A stretch of 64,000 bases of DNA, from contig CM034239.1 of assembly GCA_019916065.1 (NCBI GenBank), positions 40,200,419-40,264,418 of the forward strand, read 5' to 3'. This stretch comes from Vitellaria paradoxa. Lineage: Eukaryota > Streptophyta > Magnoliopsida > Ericales > Sapotaceae. A program made the position numbers and the translations under genes. The notes below the pieces were generated by a model. It was not told the origin of the DNA and did no database searches. It saw nothing but the letters and a program-made list of their open reading frames with translations. Below, piece by piece: positions 29,401-41,665 of this stretch (positions are counted from its first letter, which is position 1; every line of letters begins with the position of its first letter).

Positions 29401-29846
29401 GTGTCTTCCTTTTTTCCTTCCCACCAGTTTTTTGTGATATACGCTCGCGATTTGACCCAATGATGGTAATGAAGATGCAAACAAGAAATTAGTTGGTCAC
29501 AAGCAAAATTTACGTGCATTCCCTGTCCTTAATTATGCTACGAGCAGTCACCTTCACCTGTCAAACTAAAAGAGAGTGCATAATTTGGCTGCGAATTAGA
29601 GGAAAAGTCCAAACACAAGTTGCAATATTGGGAGCTCCAAGTGCTTAATTTGATGATGATGGGTTGGAAAGAAGAGATTATGACTAAAAAATCATCTTCA
29701 TGCCGTTCCCGTCGCATACTGTCAAAGAGGAGGAAACAGTGGTATGGGGGTTTGGGCCACCACCCAAAGTATGAGGTGAAATTCAAAGCCACTAGACTAG
29801 TTCAACCACTGTTTTATAATATGACCATGCCAGATTAGGGAGGAGT
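26434..29846. other. Intergenic region
   Basis: No gene supported. Contains a family-1 MITE at about 27238-27355, T-rich runs near 27820 and 28125, and a tRNA-like B-box sequence around 27910-27925 that I could not extend to a SINE. Open stretches near 29540-29840 show no domain. Confidence 0.55.
27238..27355. mobile_element. MITE, family 1 copy
   Basis: Begins GGGAGCGATTGAAGTGATAAAA and ends CTCCAAACGGAGCTT, with the family interior (ATTTATGTAGTAAAATAAAAAATAAATAATTTTTA) seen at 6001 and 19142. Confidence 0.5.
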
Positions 29847-29854
29847 ACTAGTAC

Positions 29855-32800
29855 TTGGGGTGTAAGTGGGTTGCATTGGGTCCGCCCCGCCCCTTGGTCC
29901 GTGGTTGACTTGACCCGTGGTTGACCTGGCCTAACCGCCCCTCCACATTTTCAGGTCAGGTTGGACCCAGTTCGGGGTCACCATTTCTTGCCCCTGATCC
30001 AACCCGACTGACTCAGCATATTTTTAATATTTTATAATTTTTTAAAATAAATAAAATACAAAATAAAACTCAACCAAATACATTAAAATAATTATTGACA
30101 AAAATTAAAATTTATTAAATAACAAGCAATTACATAATTAACATTAAATTTGAATTACGATTTATAAATATAGAATTATAAAAAAAAAAAAAAACAAATG
30201 ACAGAGTAATAAATAGATGCATTACTTCACATCTTATACATTCTAAATAAATTGGCACCTATAAAAATGATTATCATTTGCAAATATTACTCTATCTATA
30301 TATTATTATCGTTCATAACTATCTCCACTAGTTTGTTTTTCTCTTTCATCTAAATACATTACATCAAAGTCAATGGTAAGTTGCTCTTTTTTGGTATCTT
30401 CTTGTTGTCTATTTTCAGTGAAATACCAATCTCGTAAACACATTAAGGCTTCTACTGTCAGAGAGACTAGTCGACTCCTGAAATTAATTGATAACGTGCC
30501 TACTTGCACTAAATACTTGCTCAGATACTATGGTAGAAATTGAAAATGCGAGGATATCATGAGTTAAAGCTGAAAGAACTAGAAACTTAGATTGTTGTCC
30601 CTTCCACCAGTCTAAAAGATTAAAATCATTTTCATTTTCTATTAGATGTGTACTGAGATAACGTTGCAGATCGGATGAATTTGAACTGGCGCTTATTGAT
30701 GAATCTGTCCACAGGGATGTTATTCTTCTGCAAAGGGATGTATTGCCACCAAAATCACGGTGAGAAGAAGATGTCGTGGTGATAGTTGTTTGGGCAATTA
30801 TACAATTAGTATTATATCAACCGATTAGAACTTGCATTTACTCTTTAATATTATTATTTTTTTTTTTTGGTAAGTCTCTTTAATATTATTTAATTGCTCT
30901 TGGGCACTTTTAGGCTCATATATCTTCTCTAATAATTGAAGAAAAATATTTTTTTTATATCTAGGATCTAAAATAATGGCAATATCAAAATATATGGGAA
31001 GTGAGTTAAAATATTTATCAAAATTTTCCTTCATTGTATGAAATATAGCAAGATAACATTCTTAGACAATATATTTTTTGAAAATTTCATCAATAACCCC
31101 CAATTAATAAACAATAGTAGAAAAAGTAGAATAATAAATCTTACAAAATATTTTAGTAGCAATATCAAAAATGTGTAAAAAATTCCTATAAAAAAATTAC
31201 ATTTGCCCAATTAATGAGTTCAATATTATCTAAACCAATAGCTTGACTACTTAAAATAAATAAATCAATTATTTTTTGATATTTAATAGCAGCTTTTGAC
31301 ATAATACAAGTTAAATTCAATCTTATATTAATTGCATTGGTAATTTTCTAAGTTTTAAACCAATTTGAGTATATATGCCAGCAAATAGATTAATTCTTTT
31401 TAGAGAACTCATAGTACAAACTACAGCTTTTTTTATTTTAACAATAGAAATTCATAAATATCCAATCCATCCTTTATAATTAAATTAAGTATATGGGACA
31501 ACAACACCCATGAAATAATAGACCCCTCATAAGCAAAACATTAAATAAATAATTAAAACAAATATCATTATATGAAGCATTATCTAATCTAATAGAAAAC
31601 ATTTTTTTACATAATCTTTATGATACAAGTTCATTACAAATAAGTTTCCCAACATTCAATCCAGTGTAGAGTTGTTTGACTAATTTAAATAAAATAATGC
31701 ATTTATTTAATTTTCAATATTCGCCAATGTAATGTGCAATTATACAAATATATTCAATATCTTGGTAGGATTTTCACATATTAGAGGTCAAGCAAACATT
31801 TCTGTCAAAATTGTCAAAATAAGTTTTTAATTCATTTTTTTTTTTTGGTTTTTGTTTCAAAATGTTGTAAAACTTTATTTTTTAAAGTATTTCTTGAAAA
31901 ATCATGATATTTTAGCATAAAACTATCACGAATAAATTCTTCAAAATATCGATTTTTACTCATTGTGAAAGGTTGTTCATCTTTAACAATATATCTAACT
32001 AAATTGTTTTATGTTCTTGTAGGGTTATGAGAAAAAATATTTAAATTACCCTCTTCATTACCTAATTGAATTTGTGTAGCATATGAAAAATATTGATTAA
32101 TTACAAAATTGATATGGAGATCGTGTCGGTACTTTCTATTTAAATATTTTTTTTAGGTGACTAGTTCTAGAAGTAATCCTACCATCTAATAAATCTCCAC
32201 AAGTATTGAATTTAGTCTTATGCATTCTATCATCGTGTGGAATTTTAGTAAAAAAGTTTCATACTTTTGAAAAGCCACGCTGTTAGCTGTGATGGGAAGA
32301 TGATATACTAACATCACCACTTGTGCTAGCAGGTGTTAGTAATTGCGATAATACAAATTGTTCTATTTGTTCGTGAGGGGGAAAAGATATTGAATCCCTA
32401 CCCTCCAAATCAAAAAATGGGTGTCTCTGGGATTTATTTAAAAAAAATAATTTGATGGAAAAATTAAAGTATAGAAATTAAAAAAATATATGTATGAAAA
32501 TTAAAAAAAATTAATTACTAACTTGGAATAATTTAAAACTTTGAAGCACTTATTTTTAAATCTTGACTTCAAATTTGACAAAATTGAATGCACTTGAGCA
32601 CAACTGAAAAGTACACTTGGAGTTGGTAGCTTGGTGGTGTAGAAATTCGAGAGTGAATTTGTTAGTTTTTTGTAGGTTTAAATAAATATGTGTGTGGGGT
32701 ATTTATAATAGAAGGTTGGAGGAATTTCGTAATTTTTTTTGGGAGGAGATTTTGTAATTATCTAAAATATTTTGGACTGTTGTGGGCTACCAACGGCCCA

Positions 32801-33160
32801 CTGCCACCAATGGATGGAAATTAAAAAAAAAAAAAAAAGCAAAGGTTGAAACAGTCAAAAGTAAAAAAAAAAAAAAAGAAAGATTTTTTTTCCTCCGTCT
32901 CCCCTCCCCCCAATGGTCACTGACTAGGGAGGGAATAATTCAGTACAGCGCCTAGCATAGGAAGGGGAGAGGGTGCAGGGCAGTGGGTGGGGTCGGGCCT
33001 GATGAGTTGGGTCTCGAGCTGGGCCATGCCGACCCAAGCCTTGACTTGGACGGTAAGGGGGCGGCCAGGGTTAGGTTATACGGATCGGACTAGGCGAGGC
33101 CAGACGGAGCAGGCCGGGGCATCTCCGGGTCGGGCCGGGCCCGATCCATTTCCACTGCTA
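29855..33160 (-). mobile_element. Degenerate hAT transposon (about 3.3 kb)
   Basis: Left end TTGGGGTGTAAGTGGGTTG. Right end read inward on the minus strand: TAGCAGTGGAAATGGATCGG. These imperfect terminal inverted repeats are flanked by a probable 8-bp target duplication, ACTAGTAC (29847-29854) and ATTAGTGC (33161-33168), matching at 6 of 8 positions. GC-rich subterminal regions (29860-30000 and 32900-33150) surround an AT-rich core that encodes the decayed transposase on the minus strand. This layout is typical of plant hAT elements. Confidence 0.75.
30306..32300 (-). pseudogene. hAT transposase relic
   Basis: Three hAT domains can still be read, in the right order on the minus strand. A BED zinc finger lies at about 32240-32145 (KFNTCGDLLDG, then SHLKK). 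The middle region at about 31034-30855 (MKENFDKYFNSLP, AIILDPRYK) matches the DUF4413-type part. The C-terminal dimerisation domain is at about 30600-30306 (LAFSISTIVSEQVFS, then TVEALMCLRDWYF after a frameshift). Many stops and frameshifts lie between them, so no active protein is possible. Confidence 0.8.
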
Positions 33161-33168
33161 ATTAGTGC

Positions 33169-36112
33169 CAACTTGTCTGATGAACTCAAACCAATGATGG
33201 CGGCGAAGTTGTTGAAAATGACTCTGGGTTCAATAATGCATGTTATTTAACACGCGCTTTATGAATGACAATTGAATTGCAAAAAACAATTAAGTGATGT
33301 TTGAAAATGACATGAGCGATCGATAGGCACCGGCTATTTTCGAGGAATGATTCAAAAACTAGGACTACAATTCTCACCGTCTGTTGTGAGCATTAATTAG
33401 CATCTGGATATTTGTATATATGAACGCCCGATTCCAGTTCAAGTCCTAACCCAAACCACAGAGTTCAAGCTTGGAGCCATTTTTGGAAGCCCAGAAAACT
33501 CCAAAAATTAAATATCATTGCTGATCTCGATTGATGGAGGCTTTCAGTTGCTGTAATGTATCTTGTTTATCATGCGTGCGTTTGAATTTCATGTGTCTAA
33601 ATAAAATAAACGTAAGCAAATATTCAAATGCGTTTTTTGCTAGTTCTTTTCATCTAGCTGGCTAGAGCCCTCGCAACAAATGATGTGTCACTAATCACTA
33701 AATGATTTTTTTTTTTTTTTTGTAGACAATTTTGGTTATAATACGAATATTTTTAATGAAAATTCAAGATTACTGATAAGAAACACACGTACTAGCCGGA
33801 AGAGTTTAACTTGAAATCGATAAGATATTTTATATTATTTTGTAAAAATTATTTATTCAATATGTTCACTAAATTTCAAAATATTTAAGTATAAACACAA
33901 ATAAACACAATTGACACAATCTATACATGACCCAATTGCCCCTCATTTGAACATAATACCCGTTTAATCATATACCCAGAGAGAGAGATTAATCAATGGC
34001 ATGTTATTTTAGTAGTAAGAGTATATTTGGTATGAGGTTAAAATGAGATAAAATTCACTCGAGATAATTTAAAAAACTAAAATTTTCCTCTCTTGATAAG
34101 TTGATATTAACTTTTAAGGGTATGGGATAAAAAGGCAAAAATTGCTTGAATAAGAGTTAAAACATATTTTAGTGTGTGTTTGAGAAGAGTAGATAGACTT
34201 AGTTTTTTAACTTGTTCCAAAATGATTAAATTTATCTTCTTACACTTTAAATTTTTTTAAATTATGAAGGGTAAAAATATCAAATTAACAAAAAATTAAA
34301 AAACTTGCTACTAAAAAGTTAATTTTTTTATATTTCAAAAAAAAAATAGTTAACATTCTAGTAGTTAGCGAATAGTTAATTATAAATTTTTTTTTTTTTT
34401 TTAACTTGCAAACTATTTTCATTCGTAGTTTCCTTGAAAGCTAAAAAAATATTCTCAACAAGTTTCTTACCCCTAAACTAAACAAATTTCGGACAAATTT
34501 AAAGTCGGACCAATAAATTATAATTTTATCACTTGGCCCATTTAAATTCAAAATTTACATTCTAAGCTTTCTAAACGTTATAAAATATGTTACTCAGCAT
34601 GCTTTTGATGATCAAATAAATTTCGACACAATTCGAACTCGGTCCAAAAAAGGACCATCTTTATCTCTAGTATTTTTGGCTGAAATTCACATTCTAAGGA
34701 TTCTAAAAAAAGTGAGAAATATACCTCGATATATTTTTCATTAGTTTAGTAAATTTGAGAACAATTCAAATTTAAGCTAAAAAATTGCAATTTTTTCACT
34801 GGACACATTTTTAATCCAGATTGATATTTTAACCCTCCAAAAAATCCTTGAAATATTCCTTAACATAATTATTAACAACTAAATAAATTTCAATCTAATC
34901 CAGGTTTGGACTAAAAAAAGATCATTTTACAATTGAGTTCGATAACATTTACACACTGGTCTTCTCCCAAAGCTTAAAAAATATTCTTTTGACGTGATTT
35001 CATAAGTTAAGAATGTTATGAACAAGAGATGATATAGGCAGGTCGACAAAACAATTGATAAGCTATTACTAAAAGTGCAGTGAAACACTCTTATTTCATA
35101 TTGCCTGTGCATGTTAAAGTGAATTTCTATATATAATATTTAGTATCTTTCAAGTATAACACGTTTCAAAATCGTACTAGTATTAACTATTAGAACTTCT
35201 GTTGAAACTTTGTAATCCATGCTAGAGCGAGAACAATATTAGAATGGGTGACTCTTTCAAAAGTTCTTACATTACACTTAACTAAACCTAAATCACTATG
35301 TCACCTTTTTTTTTTTTTTTTAATCTCAGTTTTTCCTTATTAAAACCTTGTGCTTCTGTTACCTTTGTTTTATTATTATTTAATTGTAATTGGTTGCGCG
35401 GTTTTGGAATATGTAGTATACTTTCGCTTTATTATAAAAAAGAAAAAAAAAAGAAAAAAAAACTAGTTAACCGCATTTTTTCTGTTGCTATAGAACAATA
35501 GTTCCTTACAGCCCGGAACTTTTTTCATGTCTTATATTCTACTTCATTCAAGGACCAATACATATATCTTTCAAGTGATATTAGGCTTTTTATGAACTTA
35601 ATTTCTTTTCTAAAAATCCAAAAATTTCAAGAAATATTTAGGTTGCATTTGGAGTAATAAAAAGTGAGATAAAATGAAATAATTTGTCAATTAGTAATTC
35701 GTGCAATGATGCTCAATCCATCTTTATCGTCTGATGCTCGGTATTCTAGTTGCAACCATAGAAGCAAGAGATAACTCATTTTCATGAGAAAATATAGAAT
35801 ACGCATAAATAAAATCCCTCTTCTACAAATCTTTTAAACATGGCAAAGATTAAAAAAGAAACAATATGTAAGACCCAAAAAAAAAAAAAAAAAAGGAAAA
35901 CTTCTGGATTCTGCAATTTTACTGCTTCATATGTTACAGTGCAACCACTAACTAGTGCCGACATTCTTCTCCGATCTCATGGAAAATCAACATCAGGCAT
36001 CCTGGGCTAGTTCTTACTGTCTTCTAATGCTCTACCCAAGACTGATAATATCGATCTTTGGATTCTCCGTCATCAATTTTACAAGTTACCCATTTCTTTG
36101 GCCCCAATCCCC
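33169..36112. other. Intergenic region
   Basis: No gene seen. AT-rich throughout with poly(T) runs (about 33706, 34388 and 35307) and the left half of a family-1 MITE at about 35640-35710. The 3' untranslated region of the translocator gene (minus strand) occupies the right edge. Confidence 0.6.
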
Positions 36113-37934
36113 TCAATGCTTTGCCTGCATAGACATAGAATAGCATATCAGTTAGATCACGTTACTCAAAAACAGTCTCTCCAGACAATAGCTAGTTCTA
36201 AGCAGAAATAATTGTCTAGCATGGAGACCGACAACGACACAAGGATACAAACAAATGTAAAAAGTTGTCAACACGGAATTTCAAGTCCTCCCAAGATAAG
36301 ACAATCGATGTGCTTATGACTAGTCGTATTCAGTTCAGAGGAGGAAGGAAAATTTACCTGTGAATAGAGAAAAGTTCCAAGGATTGCAATGGCAGCGCCA
36401 AGTGCATTGATGGGTCCAACTGGTGTTTGGAAGATGATGATGGAAGCTACTATGACAGAAATTCTTTTCATGGTGTTCCCAATGCTGAATGTCAAGGGCG
36501 AGATCACGTCTAGTGACATGTATGAGACTTGGTTGTAAAGGTGATAGAAAACACTCTGGGCCACCACCCACCTATCATTCCAGAGGCAAAACATACATAA
36601 GCTTCAATGGCTGTTTGGCTCCACAGGCGAAAATGAAAACGGATGAAATATATATAACTAATTAACATTTCCTTAGCAAATATTTCCTAAGTAATATAGA
36701 AATTATATGGAAGATATGCTGGAATATTCCTTAACAACTTTCATTTAGTTCGTACCATATGAAATTAGGTCCAATTTGAGCAACTGCTCTGTCCCAGCCA
36801 ACAGCCCACATTTGAGGACCCTCCACAGCAATTGCAAAAGGGGTGAGAATCAGAAGAGACATCATAGAAAGACAAGCATAATAGTTCATCCCTCCGACGG
36901 ACTTCCCTTCTTTCATGCCTTTCTTTGAGAATATGTTCCTAAACACAAACGCCAAATTTGATACCATCGCGCCCATAAACCCTGCAGCGGAACAAAACGA
37001 GCCCAAATTGTCAGAAGTTGCTTTGTGGAAAAAGTATTTCAAGAACAATAAACAGAACTTGCTTAATTGAAAGTTCTTTTCTCACCGGTAAGGTCAAAAT
37101 TGAGCTCGGTGACGGCGGCAAGAGCGCAGCCTCCGATGATAGGCAGGAGAGAGAGGTAAACCGGCAATGGGAAAGTCTCACCCAGGAGAATCCTTGAGAC
37201 CAGAACACTGAAAGCTGGCTCACCACTCTTGATAATGTGAGTGAATGAAACCGCAACTTTTGACATGCTCACTGTTGCCGCCACATGCCCAATTGTATGC
37301 GCCACGGCAACCTACAAAGCAAGTTCAATAAAAAATCAAAACACCTTTAAAGGAGACAGTGAATCGGATGCAACTAAAATCTGAAAAAATAAAATCCTCT
37401 GCTTACAGGCAACAGAGCTTTCCAGAAGTTGGCATCAGTTTTCGGCGCTTTGAAGATCTTTGTAGCCCAAGAAACCAGCATCATGAGAGACCCAGTGGCA
37501 AGGGAGAGGGTTGAAATGAGCCATGGGAATGGAAAGGCATTAAGGACCTTCTTGTTGTATATATTGAAGATCACATTCAAAGTCCACCATGTTGCGAAGT
37601 AGAGCCCAATCTTAAGCTTCTGGGCTGCAACTTCTTGAGCTTCTCTGTCGAAATCGATGTTAATTTGTACTGGACGCACGGGCTGAGCTTCGTAGGCTTT
37701 GCAGGGAAGGAAGGTCCCTCGAGGTTTGGCATCTTTTGAGTCATCATCTGAGAACCCGAAACTCTGGAAAGATGAGGATATGTAGAGAGGTCTTTGGACT
37801 AAAAGACTAGCTTTCTTAAAGTTTTCAGCAAAGTTGAAAGGAAATGAAGGCAGTTGTTGAGGTTTAGAACCCAGTTGTTTGAAGCGCTGAGAAAGTGTGA
37901 AGCCTGCATAAGAATGCTTGGCAGAGCAAGCCAT
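36113..37934 (-). CDS. GPT: Plastid glucose-6-phosphate/phosphate translocator
   Basis: Inner-envelope antiporter of the plastidic phosphate translocator family. It exchanges cytosolic glucose 6-phosphate for phosphate and feeds starch synthesis and the oxidative pentose phosphate pathway in non-green plastids. Exons on the minus strand: 37934-37407, 37311-37086, 36981-36756, 36571-36358 and 36124-36113. All are GT-AG with matching phases, giving 401 residues. Residues 1 to about 95 are a Ser-rich transit peptide (MACSAKHSYAG). The membrane core follows with signature runs such as YFATWWTLNVIFNIYNKKV, HIIKSGEPAFSVLVSR, GMNYYACLSMMSLLILTP and SPLTFSIGNTMKRISVI. The last exon codes only AKH and stop, like the family ending YSQAK. 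An in-frame ATG at 38033 would add a very hydrophobic leader, so I prefer 37934. GPT1 versus GPT2 is not resolved. Confidence 0.95.
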
Positions 37935-38109
37935 GGAGTACTTAGTGCTAAAAGGACAAGTAGAAAAGAAGGGGAAGGGAAAATACAGTAATATGAGGAA
38001 AAAAATAAAGAGAAAAAATGTAAAATTCTTCAATAATTCTACTTGAAAAATTCTCTCTTTGATAAAGTATAGTGCTAAATCTTAGCATGGAATGAGAGAG
38101 CTCCCCAAC

Positions 38110-38116
38110 TTATATA
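38110..38116 (-). promoter_or_regulatory. Probable TATA box of the translocator gene
   Basis: On the minus strand the context is CTGCTATATAAGTTGG, a near-ideal plant TATA box about 176 bases before the chosen ATG at 37934. That allows a 5' untranslated region of roughly 140 bases. A T-run/G14 tract (about 38121-38156) lies just upstream. Inferred from motif and position only. Confidence 0.5.
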
Positions 38117-38444
38117 GCAGTTTTTCTTTTTTTTTTTTTTTTGGGGGGGGGGGGGGTGATGGGCTGGCAAATTGAAATAGCCTCTCAGGCAAGTGAAGGT
38201 TCGTTGGAACTACCCTACCCAAAAACTGACCGCGAAGGGCAAGCCAAGTGTCATTGTCTAATTGAGTTCCAGTTCAAGTTGGTCTGATATTATTGTGGGT
38301 GTGAACTATTTGATTTTTGTCTCCTATGTGGGACGTGGATTCTACACCGTTGATGTTTTGAGACATCATTGGACAATTCTACACCGTTAATGCAAAACAT
38401 TTGTAGAATAAACAAGTCAGGACTCAACTTGCGTAGGTGTTCTT

Positions 38445-38705
38445 CTGGTACGTGGAAGTCCACAGCCACTACCCCGTACTGGGGTGCGCACAGGGCGAAG
38501 CACGCTCCAGGACCCTAGCCGGCAAAGGTCCCTGGAGGGTTAACCAGCCTAGGCAAACCCTAGCTGACCGGCACGACCGAGAGGAGGCCATTAGACACCC
38601 GCCATTACAGCGGTAACCCACCCCTGTGGGGGAGTCGAACCCGGAACCTCGAGAGGCCCAAGCTCTAAGGCGAGCCCGACTTCCACTCGGCCACCCCCGT
38701 GGGGG
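38445..38705 (-). mobile_element. tRNA-derived SINE with 20-bp target-site duplication
   Basis: A GC-rich 261-bp island in AT-rich DNA. Read on the minus strand it starts CCCCCACGGGGGTGGCCGAG. It contains an exact Pol III A box (TGGCCGAGTGG) and, about 50 nt later, an exact B box (GGTTCGACTCC), like a tRNA-Ser/Leu head. It is flanked by the identical 20-bp direct repeat CAACTTGCGTAGGTGTTCTT at 38425-38444 and 38706-38725, proof of a retrotransposed insertion. Its 3' end (CCACGTACCAG) has no poly(A) or T-run. The open frame across it is incidental. Confidence 0.88.
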
Positions 38706-38792
38706 CAACTTGCGTAGGTGTTCTTGCCTCACCGCATTGCTTCGGCTGGCAGTAAATGACGTAATGCATTCTATTTTTCATTGGTAACATTA

Positions 38793-39047
38793 CGGGTGGA
38801 TTTGAAATAACAAAAAGTGAAATAAAATAAAATAAGTTATAAATTTGTAATTCATGAGTACATTTGAAATATTATGGGTAATATTATGGATGCATTTGAA
38901 ATTACAAAAAGTGAAATAAAATAAAATAAAATAAAATATAATAAGTTGTATATTTATAATTTATGCAGTGAAATAAAAAATAAATAATTTTTATAATTTT
39001 CAGTATTTTTCACTATTTTCAGAATTTTTCGTCGTTTCAACGGACCT
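38793..39047. mobile_element. MITE, family 1, with internal duplication
   Basis: Contains two left-end copies (GGGTGGATTTGAAATAAC near 38795 and GGATGCATTTGAAATTAC near 38888) but one right end (GTCGTTTCAACGGACCTT near 39031). It looks like an element partly duplicated or inserted in itself. Confidence 0.5.
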
Positions 39048-40012
39048 TATAATCATCACAATTAAGTAATATTTCATAAATTATCGGAAATAACATTAAT
39101 TTATTATATAGGACATAATAATTTAAAGTCTAATCACTTATATAGAAATAATTTATACAATTTTTTATAATAAAAAAGAAAAAAATTACATAGAAGTTGA
39201 AATTTATTTTACAATTGACATATTAATCCTACAAATTTTTTACAAGACAAATGAGTCTATATTTTGAAACATATTTTCAATTAAGTTCATATACCAATTT
39301 TGAGAATGTATAATACCATTTTTATTCTTTCATATTTATGCATTTAAAAGAAAAAGCCTAAAAATATGACAACTCCCTGATTAAAAGATTTAATGGGTGT
39401 TGCAGGAAAAGGTTATGAATCCAAAAAGTAGACTAATGGACTACGAAATTTTAGTTTAGTAAAAAAATATCCAAAATATATATATATATATATACATACA
39501 GATTTTCTAGATATACTCTCTTTAATAATAAATCTTTCTTAATTCAAAACCAACCAATCAACTTTTAGGCAAACACTGGTTTAAAAAGAAAAACTCTTTA
39601 AAAAGCAAAATTCCTAACCAAGGATGGAAATAAGTAAAAAAATAAGAAATAAATAAAAAATTATCACAAATTAAAATAATTTGACTTAAGACCGAATTCC
39701 CATTCTAGAATCAAATAGAAGAAAGCCATATAAACGGTATTGGAAACTGACACTCTTATAAAAAGTTAATAACAATCTATTTTTTTTTCTTGAACGGCAA
39801 AATTGGCTATTTGAGGACTTGATGATGAAATCTGCCTAAATTCCGGCTTGTGTCATGATGAAACAATGAGTCTTAATCAGACGGTTGTGATTGATATGGG
39901 TGCCAAGTTTCATGCAATTCCAAGATAACTGAAGTTCCCAAATTTATCACTTCAATCTTCTTTCTCAAGTTCTTTCACGAGGCAGCTGAGGGAAATCTTG
40001 GAAGAAGCAATC
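39048..40012. other. Spacer between SINE/MITE block and F-box gene
   Basis: No gene seen. AT-rich, with an (AT)n tract at about 39477-39493. The 3' flank of the F-box gene occupies the right side. Confidence 0.5.
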
Positions 40013-40626
40013 TCAACTTTTTCTGCAAAAAAATCCGATAGCCTGTAAAAGGAAGAAGAAGGATAAAAGACCTGTCATTTTCTGCAAGCCACCAGCAACT
40101 GCAAGTAACCATTCTGCTAACTTGATATCAGTCTTGTTTTGGACAGCTTCTATCTCCACTTCCCTTAGTTGATGATGAGGCAAAGGGTTTTGAGATCTTC
40201 CACTGTTGCCCATAAATAGACAGCTTTGACTGAATTGAGTTCTTGTACTATAGAATCAAAGAATTCAACTAAGCCCCAACAAAGATCTGGATGCTAAGTG
40301 GGGGGGGGGGATGGGAAGAGAGAGAGAGAAAAAATGGGCGCAAAGATCATTGTTAATTAACCCGACGGTTCCAAGTATAAAGGGATTCGGAATCTGTTTT
40401 ACATTTTATAGTTGCTGTTAGATTAGGCAACCTCCTGATCATAGAAGCTACAACCGGGATGTGGTGGTCTTCTACTTCATGAAATATATACATCCAAATG
40501 CTGTAAATTGTCAAACATTATTGACAAATTAACTCTTACAAACAAAATCTGTAATATATGTACCAAATATGAGTCAGCTTCTCAACTAATGACGACAAGA
40601 CAAGATCAAGGAAACAAGTATTCTAC

Positions 40627-40670
<44 letters not shown>

Positions 40671-41665
40671 TACCTCAAGCATGCTAATATGTAGCTTTAG
40701 AACTTTGGTTGAACTTGCCCTCTTGAGAAGCTTAACTAAGCAATCCAAAACAGATTCATCGATGCCATAATTGGGAACAATATGTATAGTTGCAGTGCTT
40801 AAAGACACGAAGTTTCCCAAATCAATGCCATTAACGGGAGTTCCATCCCACTCCAGAACTTGAAATTGGGAGCAGAAATCCTAACAAAACAATTCCCCCA
40901 AGCAACTATTTTCCAATGATAAAGACAAGGCCTGTAGATTGTCACCCAAAATGCGGAGATCAGAGACGGAGTCATACTCCCCTATAATTGTTAGATCCTC
41001 AACGGATGGGACCTCAAACTCGAGTGTCCTCAAACTGGGAATGGAAACCAGACTTAGCTTCTTAAGGGATGGACAACAAGTAGAAATCCATTCTTGAAGG
41101 GAGAGATCACCTCTACATTTTATTGATTTCAGCAATAAGACCTCCAGGGATGCTAAGGGCATTGAACGTAGTTTAAGTACATTATTGTCGTGAAAATCTA
41201 ATTTAAGAACCCTCAGAGACTGACTGCTGAATATAGAATCCGGGATAACCAAAGCTTCTGTGATTTTACTTGGGAGATTGAGATCGAGCTCTTGAACATG
41301 ACATTGGGCAACCTGATGAATCCATGAAATGAGAGAAGACCGTTCTTTTTCATGATAGCAGTGGCTAAGCCAACGGAGACAAAAGGAATGTACAGATGTC
41401 GTTGAAACATAAATTTATTCAGAAAACTACCAAATGTTTTACACTTGAAATCACAGCGTTGTTCTGAACATAGAGCAAAATACAAGTAGGGGCTTGACAG
41501 GCACACTTGTCTACACCTTTTGGATAAGATGCTTATATGAGCCATATCATTCATACCAAGGAATGAGAAGATGTGATGAATGACGGATTCTGGAAGAATA
41601 CTAAATCTATCACCACAACCATCATCAGAATCCGCATTCTGTGATGTTGAAGAACACATTGCCAT
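40013..41665 (-). pseudogene. F-box/LRR/FBD protein gene with frameshifts
   Basis: F-box proteins select targets for SCF ubiquitin ligases. On the minus strand, ATG at 41665 opens a clear F-box (FSILPESVIHHIFSFLG, then SILSKRC). Leucine-rich repeat sequence then continues in other frames: RSSLISWIHQ, LVIPDSIFSSQSLRVLKLD (to about 40895), then VLEWDGTPVNGIDL to ISMLE at about 40675. A donor GT follows in a hexamer repeat. An FBD-like end (LREVEIEAVQNKTDIKLAEWLL) is at about 40190-40085. Frame breaks lie near 41385, at a five-base C/G run near 40895-40899, and near 40860. Several breaks suggest a pseudogene, but breaks at or next to homopolymer runs could also be sequencing errors. No single product can be given. 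Confidence 0.8.
40627..40671. repeat. (TATATG)n hexamer microsatellite
   Basis: About seven perfect ATGTAT/TATATG units just inside the intron donor of the F-box/LRR gene. Confidence 0.95.

Noticed and set aside
29538..29838. Overlapping open frames beside the hAT element
   Set aside because: No recognisable domain, opposing frames overlap, and there is no sign of start context or splice partners.
37935..38033. N-terminal extension of the translocator from an upstream in-frame ATG
   Set aside because: It would place a strongly hydrophobic leader before a normal transit peptide start (MACSAKHS); the upstream stretch is more probably 5' untranslated.
38469..38732. Open frame of 87 codons on the minus strand
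   Set aside because: It lies within the tRNA-derived SINE; the frame is open only because the element is GC-rich, and the Pol III boxes and target duplication explain the sequence better.
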